Assembly: GCA_003117195.1 (NCBI GenBank)
Contig: BDSI01000163.1
Coordinates: 176,069 to 240,068, forward strand
Direction: 5' to 3'
Source: Eudorina sp. 2006-703-Eu-15
Taxonomy: Eukaryota; Chlorophyta; Chlorophyceae; Chlamydomonadales; Volvocaceae
DNA: 64,000 nucleotides
Part shown: piece by piece, positions 22,223 through 34,800 of the stretch
Layout of the letters: every line of letters starts with the position of its first letter
Position numbering within the stretch: the first letter of the stretch is position 1
Notes under the pieces: model-generated
Seen by the model: only the letters and a program-made list of their open reading frames with translations
Told to the model about the DNA's origin: nothing
Databases searched by the model: none
Translations under genes and position numbers: made by a program

Positions 22223-24644
22223 ACGGGGGAGGGGGGGCGCAGAGGGTGTGGGGGAGGAGGGCGGCAGCCATCCGCGGATGGGCAGCAGGACCAGTGTTTG
22301 TTCGACAAAGAGGGGTCTTTGACGGGTGAGTGTGTGTGGGGGGGAGGGGACGGAGCGTAGCCGCCCGGGAAGAGGGAGGCTGTGGAGCTGCGGGATGGGA
22401 CTTGGAACTAGCGAAGCCGTATTAACGGCGGGCGAGAGCTTTACATGCGGCTGCAGTACGGGGCTCTGTTCCCTTGACCATGTGGGTTGACCAATGGCCG
22501 GGCGGCGGGGCGGCGACCGGTCGGGACGACGACTGCGGGAACTACTTGGAGCGTTGTGAGGATCCGCCGGCCCCCGAGCAGCCCGTGCGCCCGCGCGGAG
22601 GCGATGCATGCGCCCTTTGTGGGACGTGTGCTCAGCGCGGCATTGCAGTTGGGGCTGTCGTTCCTGGTTTCCGGGCGTTCCGAGACCTGGGGGGTCCTGG
22701 TCAGTGTGCTGAAGGCATCGGGACAAAGCTGGATGGCCTCACACAGTCATGGAGCCGGACCAGTCGTACCTTCGGAAGAACCAACCCAGCGGCCATCGGT
22801 CGGGCACCCTCGACTGCGGCCGGCATCCACGGCGTTATGAGCCAATGCCGGACGGCTCTGCTCATGCGTTGTAATGCGCCACGACACTGAGAGGAGTCGT
22901 CATGCTTGGTGCTGCCGTCACGCAGCTGCCAAGGCGAGCTAGGGCCAGCAGCCCGGCAGCGCAGCCCAGCAGCCCAGTCGCGCGGACCCACATCTACCGG
23001 GACGGGCGGGCGGACGGATGTGTCAGGTGTCCCGAAGCGCGCGTGGGGCGGGATATGTAACGGCGATGACGATGACGATGCAGGAGAAACGAATGTGATT
23101 TGTAGGTGGCGGTGCGGTGCACGGGCACCGGCCTGTGCCGCAGGTAGGTATTTTCACCCGACTGCGGCGAACCCTGGCGGCGCGGCGGATTCGCGCGAGT
23201 CGTTGGGTGGGGTGGCGCGGCATGGGGGATCGCCGTTGGGGCGGGCCATGTGTGCTGATCTGCTTGTGCCGGCTTGCAGAATGACGATGGTAGCTTGGGT
23301 GTGCAGCCCTGGAGGCCGCGAAGGGCCTTGGTCTGCCGTGAGACGCGGGGGCTGCGGAGAGGATCGCGGGGCGTGCGGAGGGCTGGTCTGGGCTGCTGCG
23401 GAGAGCCCATCATTACCCTTGATGTCTTGCGACTTGACGGCAGTGGGACTGAGCAGTGCGGGGGCCTGAGTCTGTGCAGTTTATTCATCTGCTCGCAGCG
23501 GCAGCGGGTGTACTGTAGTGCGGTGTGTGGTGTCCGTCGTGACCCGGCGTGGCTGATCTGACCTTAGGTCCCTTGTGGTGGACTCCATTGCGGCGCTCAC
23601 GTGGGTCCTTGAGACCTGGACGGCTGACAATTGTCAAGGGTGCAGGCGGGGCTGTGTGTGGGTTGCGTCGATCCCCACCTGGATTAACGGGTTGATCTGG
23701 GTTGACTTGCGTTGACCACACGTGGTGACACTAGCCTCAGGTCGATCGAGCGCGCGTGGTAGGCGATGACAATAGAGGCTTCGAGACATTCTTAACCCTT
23801 AAATAGCTTTGGCTTGGCGTTGTGTTTGCTCGGTGATAGATGTATGCGCAATCCACATGCCGCTTCTGCTTCTGCGTGTGCTGCTGGCTGGGCGTCGAGG
23901 CTTGTATTCGGCTGGCGGGCACATGCAGGCACATGGTTAGGTGCCGGTGCCGGTGCCAAGGCCCGCTGTGCTCCTCCTTATTGACTCCCCTCAGGGGTGC
24001 GGTCGCGGTGTGGTTGGCGACGGAGTTTCGAGAGATGAGCGGCAGCGGGATACGCTGGGTGAGCCTGTGAGGGCCTGGGGGACGAATTGTGATCTGCCAT
24101 GGAAAGCCGGCTGTGGCCGTGACAGGGACTTAGTGCAGACGTCCGCAGCTGCGATGGCGGGATGGCCGATTGGGCTTCATGGCGTGTACGGTTTTACAAG
24201 GTGTTCAGCTATCATTCACGTGCCATGTGACAACTGAGGCGCTCGATGGGAGAATTCTATCGCGCCTGGTGGTGAAGGTTATGTGCGTCAGGAGCAATTG
24301 CAGCAACCATGACACCAGTTTTCCTGCACTGAACCCATTCCGAATCTCTACACACACAGCCACACGGCGAGGGCACCGTGAATGTATCAGATTATAGTGC
24401 GTGCAAACCAGGTCGCCGATGAGATCCAAACCTGACCAAGCAACGCAAAGGCAGACCCGGCCAGCCGTGCCATGCGCACCAAAATTCCATCCCTGGGCGA
24501 ACACGCACTTCCAGGCAAGCCTACTTGCACATTGCCACTTAAGCCAACAGCCAGGCCCCCATGCCACCCAGCACATCGGCAAGCCCTCATCAACTACTAC
24601 GGAAACCCTCTGTGGGCGTGGACCGGTGTTGATCCAAGTAGCAC
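22223..24644. other. Intergenic stretch between convergent genes
   Basis: This lies between the 3' ends of the PRPP synthase gene (+) and the ARGLU1-like gene (-) and must hold both 3' UTRs. Candidate TGTAA signals are at 22870 and 23056 (+), with a TTACA near 24192 for the minus gene. Frames of 70-190 codons exist but show no family signal, so I call none. Confidence 0.6.
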
Positions 24645-27617
24645 TCAGATCTTGAAGCCCAGGCTGAAGGACATCTTCTTGCGACCCTTCCCCAGAATGA
24701 GCTGCTGCTGTTTCTTTTGATCCTCGTCTTCCTTCTTCTTCCTGTCAATTGGCCAAAACGGTCAAAGAATCGTCGCCGGGTCAAGAGGGATGGCCCGTGC
24801 AGGGTGCGTGTGTCGCATGACGGCTTCTAGGCCCCACTGTCAGCATGGCTGCTGCAAGGAATGGGTTTACAACAACGGCGTCGAGCAGCGCGCGCCCCAC
24901 TGCACCTCGAGGGCACGTCAGGCAGGTCACAGCTTCGCCGCCTCAGTACGCCGCCTCAGTACACAGCAGCTCAGTACCGTCACTCCCAGCAGCCGCCTGG
25001 ACCACTGGACTTCGGGCACCGCCACACACACACACACACAGGAGAGGTCCACAAATCCAGGCAATTCATCTAGCACATTCCCTTTATTCCCTTAACGCAC
25101 CTTTCCTCGTCCTCCTTCTTCTGCGCCTGCTTGCGCTGCAGGTCCAGGAAGTGCTGCTCCAACTGCCGCGCCTCCTCCTCCCTCCGTCGCTTGGCGGCCT
25201 CCTCTTCCTGTGCAACCACATCAACAGCACAGGACGCGCAGTTGAGGTGCGTAACAGCACTGGCAGCTCGGCCCCAGCATCCTAGTGTTGAGATACGGGG
25301 TTGCCATCAGCGACCCGGACCCCAGCTGAACTGAAATGAGGCGATCCCTGGTAAACGCATAACATAGCGGACCCGTGCTCCGCGCACAGCATACACACGG
25401 AATGCGTCTGGACGCTGGTGCCTGCCGTAGGTACGACAGCTTCGCCAGACACGCCCCCCTGTCAACCAGTCAACGGCGTCGGGCTGCAATCACCCGCAGT
25501 GCGCGACAACATACGCTGCGACCCCCCAAGATGTCCGTGCGTGCCGCCGCCTTTGCGCGCAGCTTCCCTCCCCTCCCCTCCCCTCCCCTCGCCTCCCCTC
25601 CCCTCCCCTCCAATCCCCTCGCCTCCCCTTCCCTCGCCTCACCTCTTTCTTTCGTTCTATCTCCAGCTCCTCCAGCTCCTGCTGCTGCGCCCGAATGGCC
25701 TCACGGCGAGCCTCCTCCTCCCGGGCCGCCCGCTCGCGCTCTGCCACCAGCTCACGCTCCACCTGGCAGCAGACGCCCCGAAACCAGGGACACACACCGC
25801 TAAGCAATTACATGAAAACCCACATCACGTCCGCGCAGTTCATTGCTCCACCTACAACCGCAGGTCCAGGGGTACGACAGCCAACGGACTGACCTGATGA
25901 TGCGAATGGCACTGCAATTCGAGACGGCACGACACGAGGCACGGAACAACGCTGTCCGTGCCCGTCCGGCGGCAGCCTGGATGGCGACCGAAGCGGACGA
26001 CCTCTCGGTGCACCCCGCGATGATGAGAGCCTCAGCAGCGAATGCCCCGCTCCTGGCATGGAACGGCCCCAACAACTTCCCTGAAAGGTCGCCGCCCCAG
26101 CCGACCCCGCAAATTGGGCTGCCAGACTCCGCTTCCGTATCCCTGCCGGCCGCACGCCGTGCGAGACCGCATCCGTCCCGCCGAGCCGCCTACCCGTACA
26201 ACGCCCCGCCCCGCACCTGCTCCTCGATGGCCTTGCGCTCCCTCTCCAGCCGCGTCTGCAGCTCCCTCTGCACCGCCTCGCTGCTGAGCACCGCCGCCAC
26301 CCGCTCCTCCACGTAGGCCGCCACCCGCCGCTCCAGCTCCTCCGCCACCAGCCGCGACTGCAGCTCGGCGCGCTTGCTGCGGGCGGCCACCGCCATCACC
26401 ACCAGCACCAGCACCACCATCACCAGCGCAAGACCGGGTTGCCGGACAGGTGAGCGGGCAGCCGTCAGCGGAGAGGTTTACCGTTGCGGAAGGAATGGCG
26501 ACGGACGCGCTCACCTGCCCCATGCAACGAGTGAACGAACCCAGCCACGACCCCCACGTGCCACACAAAAGACCCAGGCACGTCTCTCCCACAGTCCGAC
26601 TTGGGGTTGTCAGGGTGCCCGCCTCACCTCTCCAGCGCTTCGGCGGTCAGCAGTCCGGCATCATCGTCCGCGTTGCCGGCGGCAGCCGCCACCGCCGCTG
26701 CGGCCTCATCCCCAGCGGCGTCCCCCTTGCCGTCCCGAACGCCGCCAGGGGCCGGGCCCTTGTCCGCCTCAGCCCCTGCGCCGCCGCGCCCGCGGCTGCG
26801 GCTCCGCGGGCTGCCCTCCCCTCGGCTTCCGCTGCGGCGCCTGCTCCGGTCCCGACTGCGGCTCCGCCCGCGGCTGCGGCTCCTGTGGCGGCCCCGACTG
26901 CGGCTGCGGCTGCGGCTGCGGCGGTCCCGTGACCTGGACCGCGACCTCGAGGGCGACCTGGAGCGGCTGCTGGACGCTGAGCGGCTGCGTGACCGGGACC
27001 GGGAGCTGCCGCGAGATCGCGACCTGGAGCGATCTCGGGACTTGGATCTAGATCTGCCGCGTCCTCTCGAAGATCTGGACTTGGACCGGGAGGGCGAACG
27101 CGACCATGACCTGGAGCGCCGCCGACCCCGGCCGCGAGATCGCTCCCTCTCCCGCTCCCGCTCCCTCTCCCGCGCCTCCCTCTCCCGAGCTTCCCGCTCC
27201 CGTTCCCGCTCCCGTTCCCGCTCGCGTTCTCTCTCCCTCTCCCGTTCCCTCTCCCTTTCCCGCTCCCTTTCCCTCTCTCGCTGCCTTTCGCGTTCCCTTT
27301 CCCGCTCTCGCTCTCGTTCCTTCTCCCGCTCTTTTTCCCGCTCCTTGTCCCTATCCCGGTAATCCCGGTAGTCCCTCTCGCGGTGGTCCCGCGTGCCGCG
27401 GTAGGATGAGTCCCGGTAGTCCCGGTGATCCCGGTAGTCCCGGTCGCGTCGCGAGGGGCTCCGCGAGGGGGTGCGCCGGCTGCCGCCCCGCCGGCTGTCG
27501 TATCTGTCGTACTTGTCGTCGGGAGAACGCGAGCGGGACCGTGAGGGCGAGCGTGAAGGGCTGCGCCTGCGGGAGTCCTTGTCCTTGTCTCGCCGTGCGT
27601 CCTTTTCGGACTTCCTC
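24645..27617 (-). CDS. ARGLU1-like RS-domain splicing factor (5' end not located)
   Basis: Five exons on the minus strand: 27617-26628, 26376-26217, 25762-25643, 25207-25101 and 24741-24645 (stop TGA), with consistent phases (2, 0, 0, 2), about 490 residues. The large first exon is an RS/RE domain. It opens RKSEKDARRDKDKDSRRRS, passes through DYRD repeats and a long alternating Arg-Glu stretch, then an Arg-Ser stretch, and ends in an Ala-rich acidic linker (DDDAGLLTAEALE). The following exons form a Glu/Arg coiled coil (RVEELV-like AEELERRVAAYVEERV, then EREEEARREA). The C-terminus QQLILGKGRKKMSFSLGF corresponds to the diagnostic tail of ARGLU1 (KIILGKG...LSFSL). ARGLU1 couples pre-mRNA splicing with transcriptional co-activation in the nucleus. 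The start codon lies upstream in an exon ending in phase 2 that I could not identify. A rival reading is another RS protein such as a U1-70K or SR-like factor, but the tail argues against it. Confidence 0.78.
25563..25642. repeat. CTCCC-type microsatellite
   Basis: About 80 bp of CCTCCCCTCC repeats occupy the intron directly downstream of ARGLU1-like exon 25643-25762; on the gene strand the tract is purine-rich. Confidence 0.85.
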
Positions 27618-28846
27618 CTGTCAGCACAGGGACGCTCGTGTCAGGTGGCTGGGCAGGACCAGCAGTGTACTTCGGGGGTGTGCAAGGGATGTACGGTACA
27701 GGTCTGGCCACAATTTATTACGATGAGGTCTGTGTGGTTGACCTGGGAGGGCAGCTTGCCCCTAGAGGTAGACGCACGTCCCTCAGGAGACGGCCGTGGC
27801 AGTGCGACAGCCCACGTGAATAGGAGGCCCGATGCAAAGGAGCTGCGCGTGTCTGCAACAGCGGCGCCGTCAAGGCGACTGGGGTTGGCGTTCGGTGTAC
27901 CGCAGTATCTGACGCCTGGTCGTACGACAGCAGCCAAGCTTGCCACCACTTGCCTACCGTATCGAGTAAGCAGGAGCTTCAAGACAACTGGCATAGACAA
28001 GCAACACCAGGACGACCACCTGGGGAACGCGCACCTCTCCCGCAGGCATTGAGCGACCTCGAGCCGCCTCAACGTGGCGCACCGCTCTGGGCGCTGGTAC
28101 GTGTGTAACAGCCAAGCAAAGGGCTTCATGGATGGATGCATGGAACATAAGGAATATACGATATGTTTTTTGTTCCTTGCTATGCGGTCAAGCTGCCCTA
28201 CGGTCACCGAATTGGGCGCCCATTTCGCATGGTCCTTGTGGTTACTGAACGATATTTTTAGAACCCCAATCGTGTGTAGCATACATAAGCTTCACACCTT
28301 TGGATACCCCGCCTTCGCGCTTTAACACCGAACTTTACCTAATGGGACTCCGCGAAAGCGACGACTCCCGCGTGCGCTTGCTGCCACTTCCCATGCTTGC
28401 AGCGGCCCCGGGTTACTCCAGCTGCATTGCCAAATGAATGCGGTGCGCACGCCTTACGGCTGAGGAAGTGTCCCAAGAGGTTTCAAGGAATCAATTGGCA
28501 CAAAAATTCTGGCATGTAATTGTAGACAGCACCAATCGTTCGACGCTGAGAGGGCTGCGCAAACATTTTGGCAATCCGTGAACACGTCGTACGAAGGCTT
28601 CCCGTTTCCGTGATGATCTGGTCACCAATCGCTATGAACATGGTTGTCTGTTCACAGCTGTAGGCTCCCGCACCAGCCTAGTCTTAATTTCACCTCATTC
28701 TGAGGCTTCGGGCTCGTCATCGGCCCGGAGACCCCGCCGCATATCCTTGGCAATCTTACAGCTTACTATGCATTTGCAAATGATCTCAATTCTTCAGGGG
28801 ACGTGAACTTTGATTCCCTGTCTTCGGGGGCGGCTGCTAGGCAGAT
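27618..28846. other. Region between divergent genes
   Basis: This should contain the first exon and promoter of the ARGLU1-like gene (-) and the promoter of the 11-exon gene (+). From about 28100 the sequence becomes AT-richer than the surroundings. I could not pick a first exon for the ARGLU1-like gene because no ATG frame ends at a convincing phase-2 donor. Confidence 0.5.
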
Positions 28847-31800
28847 ATGGCGGCCCAACCATCCGCCCCCCCGTCAGGCACATGGGGATTTGACTTAGTT
28901 GGGCAATTAAAACGTAGATTTGGAATAGGTGTACAGAACTGGGATCGCTTTGCTGAGGCAGCTGACACGAGCGATGGGACGACGAGAGTGCCGCAAAGCG
29001 GTGCCCACGTGACATTGAAAGACCTTGCTCGGTAAGTGCAAGTAAGGAGAAGCTGTGTGCTGGTGAAAGGCCGGCCTGGCCCGTCGATTGTGGCAGGGGT
29101 GTAGTACATCCGAGGGGGAACCTGTGGGAGGGTTGAAGTTTGCGGACGTCGCTGTCACAGCGCAGTTGCTCTGTGGCCACTTATGACCTTATGAATCTGG
29201 AACAGACAATTTTATCACGTCCGGTACAAAGGACAGTGCAAGTCTGACACTTCGGGTGGTGCGAGTGTACGTCAGGTTACATTCTTGCCGGCATCGAATG
29301 ACACGAGGTTTGGCCCCCCCACGCCCCGCCCCCAACTCCTTCCCTGTCACAGAGATGCGAAAACAATCCCCCCTCTCCTGAGCAACGACGACCCCGCTGT
29401 CCGTGCGGCGATCGAAGATGACAGCGGCTGGGTGGGCACCCCGGACCCCACCAAGTACGGCCCCAACACAGCTGATCTGTCCCCGAGGGAGCTCAAGGAG
29501 GAGATCGAAAAGGGCAATATCATGCTCTGGAAGGTGCGCGCAACGCTTGTCGCAGGGCACGGCACGACAGGGTGCAGTGGGTACCCACCTGCATGGAGAG
29601 TTGGAGACTGTTGCGTCACCGCTGAACGGCCGTCCGTGTCCGCGTCCCCGGGGGATCTGCGCCCTCCCCTGCCTCCCCTGACTGGAAACCCCCCAAACAG
29701 GATTTCAAGCAGGCGGTTGCGGAGCTGAATGATGAGGAGCGGGAGGAGCTGTTTGATTACGCGCGGAAGCGCATCATGCAGGAGCGTTACTTCTTCACGT
29801 TGAAGGACGGCTCCAAGGTACAGCGGGCGGCGCGGGCCAAGAGATAGACACGGGGCGGGGCGTGGGTGGGGCCCGGGGACCCGGGGGTTAATGTGCGGGC
29901 GTGCAAGAGAGCCTGCCAGTAATGATGAACGCGGGGTCAAATCTGCCACACAGCTGGCGTCGATCCGTGACGGCGCACTGCGGCGCTGTGTCCCTGCCTG
30001 CCTGACCGCTCCCGCTTCCCCCCTCAGGTTTCTTTGTGGGACCTGTACGAGTACGTGGAGAACAACCCGGAGCTGAAGGCCATGTACGAGCGGGGCAGGG
30101 ACTTCCCTGTCGCGGACCCAGATGACCCGGCGGGTCGGCCGCTGCGCCCCGGTCCGCCGTCCGGGTTGGACCTCAGCAAGGGCCAGGAGGTGGCGGTGGT
30201 GGACCCGGAGGAGGCCAACGATCTGGAGCTGGAGTGGGTGGGTGGTGGGGCGGGGGGGGTTGGGGGGCGAGGGGTCGGGATGTGGGGGCCCGCTGTCGGC
30301 GCCATGGACCCGACCTCGCCACCACGGGTTCTGCTGTGGGGACTCCCTAGTTTCCTGCATTGATGCCTCCGACCTCGATGGGGGCCCGGCGGTGACCAGC
30401 TCGTCACTTGTGTGGTGTGGCCGAATGGCTCGTTCGGGGCCGCCCTGGTCCCGCGTCTGTCAGTCTCTCATCCATCTACGGCATTCCAAACCTACTCCAC
30501 GAAATGGATCGCTGCGGCGTTGACAGCCTGGGGGGTTGGGGCCCATTGGCGCAGCAACCGCAGCCATCCGCGGCCAGAGTAACGCGCGGCCAGAGGACTC
30601 ACCTGCTGTCTATCCGGACCGTCTGATCGGCTTGCCCACGGTGCAGGGCCAAGTGGGTAGCGGGACGCTGTGGCGGCGGCGGCCCACTCGGTGGCTCCGA
30701 GGCCTGGACGGCGTCAAGGACTGGGACGTGGAGGTTTACGCGCACGAGCCAATGGCCAACCAGGTGCGGCACACCCACCCAGGGACTACTGTATGAGTCT
30801 CCAACCTCCTGGTGCTGCACCCCTGCACATGATCTGCTACGACTGCCGAGCGCGCGACGGGTACCATGTCGCTGGTCGACCGCGGTCGTGACCCATGGGC
30901 CCAGGTCCTGACCCATGGGCCCAGGTCCTGACCCATGGGCCCAGGTCCTGACGCATTCCTGGTGCGTTATTACCGTACATAGTGCGTGTCGTTCGACCAC
31001 CCAATCGTTCCTCGGGCTGCCCTTGCATCACTGCGCAGCTGCTCGGTCGCAAGTACGGCGGCCGGGATCCGTACGAGGTGGTCGAAGAGGAGTCGTACGC
31101 GCGCGACGTGCTTCGCAGCGGCCCCCTGCTGGGCATGACGTTTGTCTTGACGGCGGCCCGGGACCTGCCGCTGCAAGAGGCGGCCAGGTGCGGCCGCGGA
31201 GGGTGGGGGAGCGGGCCGGAGGGTGCGGGATGCGGCCGGGGCCTCCGGGTAAATCGAGGCCTCCAGGTGAAAATCGGGGTCGTTGAGAGAGCGGGAGTCC
31301 CTCACTGTCCCTCACGCTGCCCCCCCTTGGGGTAGATGGGACCGGGGGGATAGGGTGTGCATGATGGGTCAAGTCTGTGACGCACTTGTGCTGCCACCCG
31401 CACACTGCGGCCTTCCGGCGGTGGGTTCTGCGTCAGTGCGGGCGGCTTGGTGCCCAGGGCCGGTGATGTACACATTTAACTGCAACAATCCTAAACAGCC
31501 GCCCCCTCCCAAGAGAGGGTGGGCGTTGCGGATATCATACCATCAAGTCTGAGGCCCAGGAGAGAGCACCCGGCGGGGCAGCAATTGACACCATGAGCAT
31601 CCAATGCTGTCGATGCAGGCGAGACAGTCTTTGCGCCATCGGCGCACATCGGTACACGTGCATATGCTTGTACATGGGGATGTTTGCTCGTTCTCAGCAC
31701 ACACACACGGGCGGGTTTCGGGTGTCCTCTATTTCCGTCGCCTGCATCGACTGTTACGCTGGACTTCGCTTCTCGCGGCGCAGTTTTCTTTTACACACAC

Positions 31801-34800
31801 ACATACTTTGTGTGGATGCCCGGGGCGGCCACGTGATCCTCTCGTGGGCGCAGAAAGCCACAATCAATCAGACGTCGGGGATGGGATAGGACGGGATGGA
31901 AAGGAAGCACAGGTACATGTTACTTGCAGCGAATCCTGGACCCAGCGGGTCGTGCTGCGCTCCATTGTGCTCCCCTGCCCTCACCCCCGCTTCCCTGCCC
32001 CCTGCCCGCACCCCCGCTTCCCTGCCCCCCCCGCTTCCCTGCCCCCTGCCCCACCCCGCTTCCCTGCCCCTGCCCCCCTGCCCCCTGCCCACCCCCGCTT
32101 CCCTGCCCCTGCTGCCCCACCCCCGCTTCCCTGCCCTGCCCCCCGCTTCCTGCCCTGCACCCCCGCTTCCCTGCCCCTGCCCACCCCCGCTTCCCTGCCC
32201 CCTGCCCTCACCCCCGCTTCCCTGCCCCCTGCCCTCACCCCCGCTTCCCTGCCCCCTGCCCTCACCCCCGCTTCCCTGCCCCCTGCCCTTACCCCCGCTT
32301 CCCTGCCCCCTGCCCGCACCCCCGCCTCCCTGCCCCCTGCCCTCCTCCGACCCATCTCCCACCACCCCCTCGCAGCACCTGGCGCGACCTGCTCACCCCC
32401 TACCTACAACGTCAGGCGCCGCTGACCGTACCCCGGCGGCTGCATCCCGAGGTGTTCGACACCACCGACCTCAACGGCGTGACCTGGCCCCGACACTTCC
32501 TGGAGCAGGGCCAACAGCAGCAGCAGGGCAGCGGTGACGATGATTGGAGCGGCGATGACCTGGGCGTGAGCTGGCGGCAGCTGGACGGCGAGGAGCACCA
32601 ACAGTCGGTGCAGGCGGGGATGCGGCTCCTGCAGGTAGGTCTGCCGAGAGGGTCCCCGAGAGGGTCCTGGTGGGGCTGATGTGGATGACGCTTCCGACGG
32701 TGTGACGTGTTACGGACGTCGTTCTGGTTGTCGAGGCGTCTGATGCACAACCGTCAGTGTCGTACTTGAAGAAGAATCGCCATGCAACGCGGCCGGTCCT
32801 GCACTGCGCCAAGGCCGGGCTTGTCGGGGTGTCTAGGGCAGTGATGCCACGGATGCCAGCGGGCGCTCACCCACTGCCCCGCTGTCCCGCCTGATGATCC
32901 TTTTCACCCCCCTCCCCTTGTGTCTACCAATTTGTCTACCAATTTCCTATATCCCCCCTCCCCCTTGGAAGCGTCAGTCGGTCTACCAATTTCCTGTACC
33001 CCCCGACCGCTCCCCCCGGCGCCCTCTGCAGTCTCTGTCGGACAGCCTGTGCCCGCCGGGTGAGGCCGCCTCCTCCTGGCCGCTGTCCGCCACTCCGCTG
33101 GTGGACCCCACCGGCCGCAGCTGGAAGAAGGGCGGCTCGCTGTGGGTGACGTTGGAGCCCGAGGGAGACGTCGTGCTGCAGGGTGGGTGGGTGGGTGGGT
33201 GGGTGACTGGATTCTCGGGGGGGCCGGCAGGGGGAGGTCCTCGGGCACCGGGCGCGCGAGACGCACGGGCGGGGGCCGGGTGTGTTTCGTCAGTCCGTCA
33301 GTCCGTCAGTCCGTGTGAACGTGACCGTGCGAGTAGTCAAAGGGTCAGCAGGCATGCCTGTTTGGGAAATACGGCAAATGCGTTGTTTGCCTGATGGGCT
33401 CTACGGATCGCTGCGAAGCGGAGAAAGCCGCAAGACTAGGGCTGCCCTGTTTTGTTTCTATTCAGCATGCCGGGCTTATGGGAACGGACAGCCGCATCAC
33501 CCATCCGAACGTCACTTCCCATGGGTGGACTCCTGCCCTTTTGGCTGTTCTTTTGAAAGGGGCTTTCTTTCGTTTTTTGTGGTGCCTCATATGCCCGCTC
33601 CCTCCCTGCCGCCCTGTCCCGAGTCGCGCAGCCCAGAGCGCTGGCCTTGTGGGCGAGCAGGAGTCCTACCTGCTGACCCGGCTGGAGGGCCAGGAGGCGC
33701 TGTCGGCCGCCGTGCTGGAGGCCTTCCTGGGGCCGCAGCCGCTGGACCCCCATATGGCGGCCTGCGCCCGGTCCCTGCTGCTGCTGCCGGCGAACGGCTT
33801 CACGGTGAGGGGGCCGGGGGGCTTAGGGAATTTGGGTGAAGGGGGAGGGGGGCCCGTGGGAGGAGGAAGGGGGGCTGGTTGGCTGGGAGGGAGGGAGGCA
33901 GGACACTCCCCGGGACGGCTGCTGAGGAGGGCCGGGGGCCCCTCAGGGGGAGGCATGAGCCCCCACGTTGCTTGACTGTCGCAGGTAGTGTTGTTATACG
34001 TGCTGCAGTCCTGATGTTCGCGGTGCGTCGCGGCACTGGCTCTAGACACGCCTGGCACTCGCCTCAACCTGCTAAACTCAAAGCTATAGCCGAATTTGTC
34101 GCCGAATAGTTTGTCCAATAACCCCTCACTGCTCCCTCCCTCCCTCCCTCCCTCCCTCCCTCCCTCCCGGATCATGCGGTCTCCAGGCGGGCAACCGGAC
34201 CCGTGACCCCAACCACCCCATGTACACAGCGCCGCCGCGCCGACAGCCGCGCGTGCCGACCGACCCATCGGCCTTCCGGCTGGCGTCCTCGGACCAGATG
34301 GAGCGGCTGCAGCCCGGGCAGTGCGGCACCTTGCTGACAGGTGCGTGCTGCGCGGGTGGGTGGGAGGGTGGGAGCGTGGGTGGGTGGGAGGGAGCGTGGG
34401 TGGGGGTGGGGGTGGGGGGTGGGGGGGTGGGAGGGAGGGAGCGTGGGTGGGTGGGTGGGTAGGTAGGTTAGCGGGTGAGGGACCGACCACCCTGGCGACT
34501 GGACTCGTTGATCATCTACATGGGTTTTGGAGCGGCGTGGGTGCAGCGTGCAAGGACTCGGTGCCTCGACATGTTGAAAAGCGTACGTATGCGTCCCATG
34601 TTGCCGACACCTCGCATGTATCTTACAAGTGATGAGGGCCTTATTATCCACAACGTCCGCAGTGGTTCCATGGCCATCTCCGCGCATAGTGGCCTCTGGT
34701 GCGGAATCACATCATCCGGTGAAAGCTTTATGAAAGGGTTCTGAACTCTGAAGCCCTCGATTGCATTTTGGGCCGACGGCGCGAACGCCTGCGTGCACTC

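Noticed and set aside
22474..23469. Plus-strand frames of 138 and 187 codons downstream of the PRPP synthase gene
   Set aside because: They lie in the likely 3' UTR with TGTAA signals among them and show no motif or conserved-looking segment.
26647..27711. 354-codon minus-strand frame and several plus-strand frames over the RS exon
   Set aside because: They are other-frame shadows of the Arg-Ser/Arg-Glu coding repeat. Only the RS/RE frame joins in phase to the downstream exons.
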